Below, one piece after another: positions 12,220-12,398 of a stretch of 12,398 nt of DNA. The DNA lies in NCBI GenBank assembly GCA_017555925.1, contig JAFZFL010000144.1, forward strand, positions 1-12,398, given 5' to 3'. The notes beneath the pieces are model-generated. The model ran no database searches and was not told the origin of the DNA. It saw only the letters and a list, made by a program, of their open reading frames with translations. The stretch's first letter is position 1. Every line of letters starts with the position of its first letter. Both the position numbers and the translations under genes were made by a program. This DNA comes from Bacteroidales bacterium. GTDB lineage: Bacteria; Bacteroidota; Bacteroidia; Bacteroidales; UBA932.

Positions 12220-12398
12220 TTAATTTGTTTGAATTACAAGATATTTTGTCTGCTCCCAGAAACTTTCCGGATCAGATATGATAAGTGAAGCCTCACCCTC
12301 TGTATTCTCAATAACGTATGTTCCTTTAGGATGCACCGACAACACTTTTGCCCTCTTCGCATTGGTGGTAATGGTTGTAATCTGTCTGTAATCTATCT
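12220..12398 (-). CDS. 3' end of an unrecognised gene (runs off right edge)
   Basis: The minus strand has an open frame from the edge (first full codon at 12396) to TAA at 12222-12220, giving the last 58 residues of a protein. It includes VLSVHPKGTYVIENTEGEAS and ends in FWEQTKYLVIQTN. The composition and alternating hydrophobic pattern look like real beta-rich coding sequence, and the other minus-strand frames are interrupted by stops. I do not recognise the family. It is on the same strand as dcp, 106 bases upstream, separated by the repeat array; no intrinsic terminator was seen in between. Confidence 0.6.
   Translation of the reverse strand, partial: IDYRQITTITTNAKRAKVLSVHPKGTYVIENTEGEASLIISDPESFWEQTKYLVIQTN

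Noticed and set aside
1..12398. A phage-defence or secondary-metabolite system
   Set aside because: Apart from the RAYT and the scaffold/GGGtGRT pair, all full-length genes have housekeeping, peptide-degrading or small membrane-protein character; no defence or biosynthetic signature domains were seen.

Overview
The window looks like a chromosomal segment of a gut- or oral-type Bacteroidales (phylum Bacteroidota). Four things support this: several intergenic regions carry the Bacteroidetes-type -7 element (TAnnTTTG, twice exactly TATATTTG); most starts lack a Shine-Dalgarno sequence; two putative lipoproteins are secreted peptidases of the Porphyromonas/Bacteroides kind; and there is a GGGtGRT-family gene and a Bacteroides-style HUH transposase (RAYT). 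The genus cannot be fixed from the sequence alone.

Layout, left to right: the 5' part of a CatA-like O-acetyltransferase gene leaves the window on the left (minus, 1-318). It is divergent from a RAYT-type Y1 transposase gene (plus, 556-1476). Next is a 543-base gene-free stretch (1477-2019). It holds a GT-rich tract, two related REP/BIME-like hairpins in inverted orientation, further hairpins, a perfect 20-bp palindrome and a strong terminator. That terminator belongs to a two-gene minus-strand operon: an IscU/NifU-like scaffold protein (3046-3747) followed by a GGGtGRT protein (2020-3033). Divergent from it is a plus-strand pair of S9 serine peptidases, a 964-residue prolyl-oligopeptidase-family enzyme (3863-6757) and a DPP5-like lipoprotein (6789-8927). 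These are separated by 31 bases and by a 13-bp hairpin that spans the first gene's stop codon.

A bidirectional terminator follows, shared with a small convergent membrane protein of PLDc_N type (minus, 9001-9186). That gene is back to back with fklB, a cytoplasmic FKBP-type prolyl isomerase (plus, 9308-9892). A second bidirectional terminator is shared by fklB and a convergent M3 dipeptidyl carboxypeptidase lipoprotein, dcp (minus, 10014-12113). Upstream of dcp lies an AT-rich array of imperfect 24-27 bp direct repeats. After that comes the 3' end of an unrecognised minus-strand gene running off the right edge.

Functional reading: the right two thirds is rich in peptide-catabolism genes. The S9 enzyme and DPP5 would release small peptides or dipeptides from the N-terminus, and Dcp would take dipeptides from the C-terminus, all outside the cytoplasmic membrane. 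FklB has no signal peptide and probably acts on proline bonds in the cytoplasm. I see no phage-defence, CRISPR, rRNA or tRNA locus. The two parts most worth a second look are the RAYT with its neighbouring BIME-like hairpins, and the poorly characterised scaffold/GGGtGRT operon.
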